Positions 32,076 through 32,482 of a stretch of 32,482 nucleotides of DNA are shown here, in pieces. Under the pieces are notes generated by a model. It ran no database searches, had not been told where the DNA came from, and saw only the letters and a program-made list of their open reading frames with translations. The position numbers and the translations under genes were made by a program. Position 1 is the stretch's first letter; the number at the start of each line of letters is the position of its first letter. The stretch lies in the NCBI GenBank assembly GCA_031274925.1, contig JAISPL010000018.1:1-32482 (forward strand), written 5' to 3'. The DNA is from Syntrophobacterales bacterium. Its GTDB lineage: Bacteria; Desulfobacterota; Syntrophorhabdia; Syntrophorhabdales; Syntrophorhabdaceae.

Positions 32076-32482
32076 CTATCTTTATTATCACAAAAACCTA
32101 GGATTATCAATATAATAAAACCCCTCCTACTCCTTGCCCCCCTGGCCATCTATCCCAATATCCTCACTTATATCAGATCAGGAATCAGGGAGAGACTCTC
32201 TCTCCAGTTTCGTCTGTTACAGCAGCCATACGCCTCCATGGAGGGTGGGGTCTCTTTGCCGTTTCTATCCAGCGCTTATGACACCATTTGACCGTGTCTG
32301 CCATCGCAACGGCTAAGTACGGACTATCAACAACTGTTGGGCGTTACCATTATGGTAGCCATAAAAGAACACCTCCATGTATTTCTCATGGCGTACAATC
32401 TGGCCGTTTGAAAAGCTTATAAGGAAAATCTCCTTATGATTTCATCAGAGATATATGGACGCTTGAGCCTGAAAGATTTAAA
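32076..32482. other. Right-end intergenic region upstream of ftsH
   Basis: No gene is firmly supported in these 407 bp. On the minus strand a TGTGATAAT extended -10-like sequence lies just ahead of ftsH, too close to be a confident promoter. The palindrome CCTCCATGGAGG lies near 32234-32246. A 7-bp hairpin (GGAGAGA/TCTCTCC, 3-nt loop) is near 32189-32208, and a 13-base dyad TACCAT-T-ATGGTA is near 32346-32358. A 7-bp A+T-rich hairpin (ATAAGGA/TCCTTAT) is near 32420-32440. A short minus-strand frame (32185-32304) is listed separately. There is no tRNA signature, and no tilS-like sequence, which often precedes ftsH. Confidence 0.5.
32185..32304 (-). other. Possible 39-residue small ORF or gene remnant upstream of ftsH
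   Basis: The frame from ATG 32304 reads MADTVKWCHKRWIETAKRPH and on to TGA at 32185-32187. It is basic and Trp-rich (WCHKRW, PPWRR), which looks more protein-like than random. It stays open upstream to about 32340. About 30 nt further upstream, an ideal GGAGGT box precedes another ATG whose short frame (MATIMVTPNSC) ends just as this frame opens. A single frameshift would join the two, so this could be a broken gene. I recognise no family. Confidence 0.2.

Noticed and set aside
32417-32482. End of a minus-strand gene entering from the right edge (22 codons to a stop)
   Set aside because: An open frame of this length is expected by chance and the peptide matches nothing I recognise.
1-32482. 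CRISPR arrays, tRNA or rRNA genes, insertion sequences with transposases, phage or defence genes
   Set aside because: No regularly spaced repeats, T-loop signatures, rRNA-like stretches or transposase motifs were seen; the only recombinase is a housekeeping Xer type.

Overview
The window is a dense, housekeeping-rich bacterial chromosome segment of moderate G+C. Gene content and order suggest a deltaproteobacterial-type (Desulfobacterota, syntroph- or Geobacter-like) anaerobe. The main pointers are the rimP-nusA-infB-rbfA-nrnA-truB-rpsO-pnp cluster, a DHH/CBS/nucleotidyltransferase fusion of the large tRNA nucleotidyltransferase type, a citramalate synthase next to aspartokinase, and a diadenylate cyclase operon linked to ftsH and folP. 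The lineage is inferred from layout and protein style only; no marker gene was searched.

Layout. (1) 1-541 has no convincing gene but carries a perfect 22-bp palindrome with a related half-perfect copy about 95 bp away. (2) 542-3210, minus strand: ugd, a UDP-xylose synthase gene, and a small cysteine-rich protein, forming a nucleotide-sugar branch (UDP-glucose to UDP-glucuronate to UDP-xylose). (3) 3211-3537 is a divergent intergenic region with a C9A6 tract, a REP-like hairpin element, a good sigma-70-type promoter and a terminator-like hairpin in the rimP leader. (4) 3538-20311, plus strand: 16 tightly packed genes. They cover translation and RNA metabolism (rimP, nusA, infB, a DUF503 gene, rbfA, nrnA, truB, rpsO, pnp), an M16 peptidase, dut, a Xer recombinase, the DHH-CBS-tRNA nucleotidyltransferase fusion, scpA, an SppA-type signal peptide peptidase and an L,D-transpeptidase-like protein. 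(5) 20348-32075, minus strand: 12 genes read in the order ftsH, folP, cdaA, cdaR-like, glmM, pdxJ, acpS, nnr, tsaE, lysC, cimA and a stand-alone LeuA-type regulatory domain gene. Many starts and stops overlap by 1-4 nt (GTGA, ATGA, TAATG), so translational coupling is likely. The two long units converge in a 36-nt gap. (6) 32076-32482, upstream of ftsH, has no firm gene.

How the genes work together. The plus-strand unit joins transcription elongation and antitermination (NusA), ribosome maturation (RimP, RbfA), initiation (IF2), rRNA/tRNA modification and repair (TruB, the tRNA nucleotidyltransferase) and RNA turnover (PNPase, NrnA). The minus-strand unit combines membrane protein quality control (FtsH), folate, c-di-AMP synthesis with its partner and the cell-wall enzyme GlmM, cofactor supply and repair (PdxJ, AcpS, Nnr), t6A tRNA modification (TsaE) and aspartate/isoleucine precursor synthesis (LysC, CimA).

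Most of the window is ordinary core genome. The points most worth a second look are the stand-alone duplicate of the CimA regulatory domain, the rimP leader hairpin with an adjacent REP-like element, the palindrome pair near the left end, an active-site substitution in TruB, the unusually long overlaps around tsaE, and the DHH/CBS/nucleotidyltransferase fusion beside a free-standing DHH enzyme. I saw no clear new defence or mobile system.
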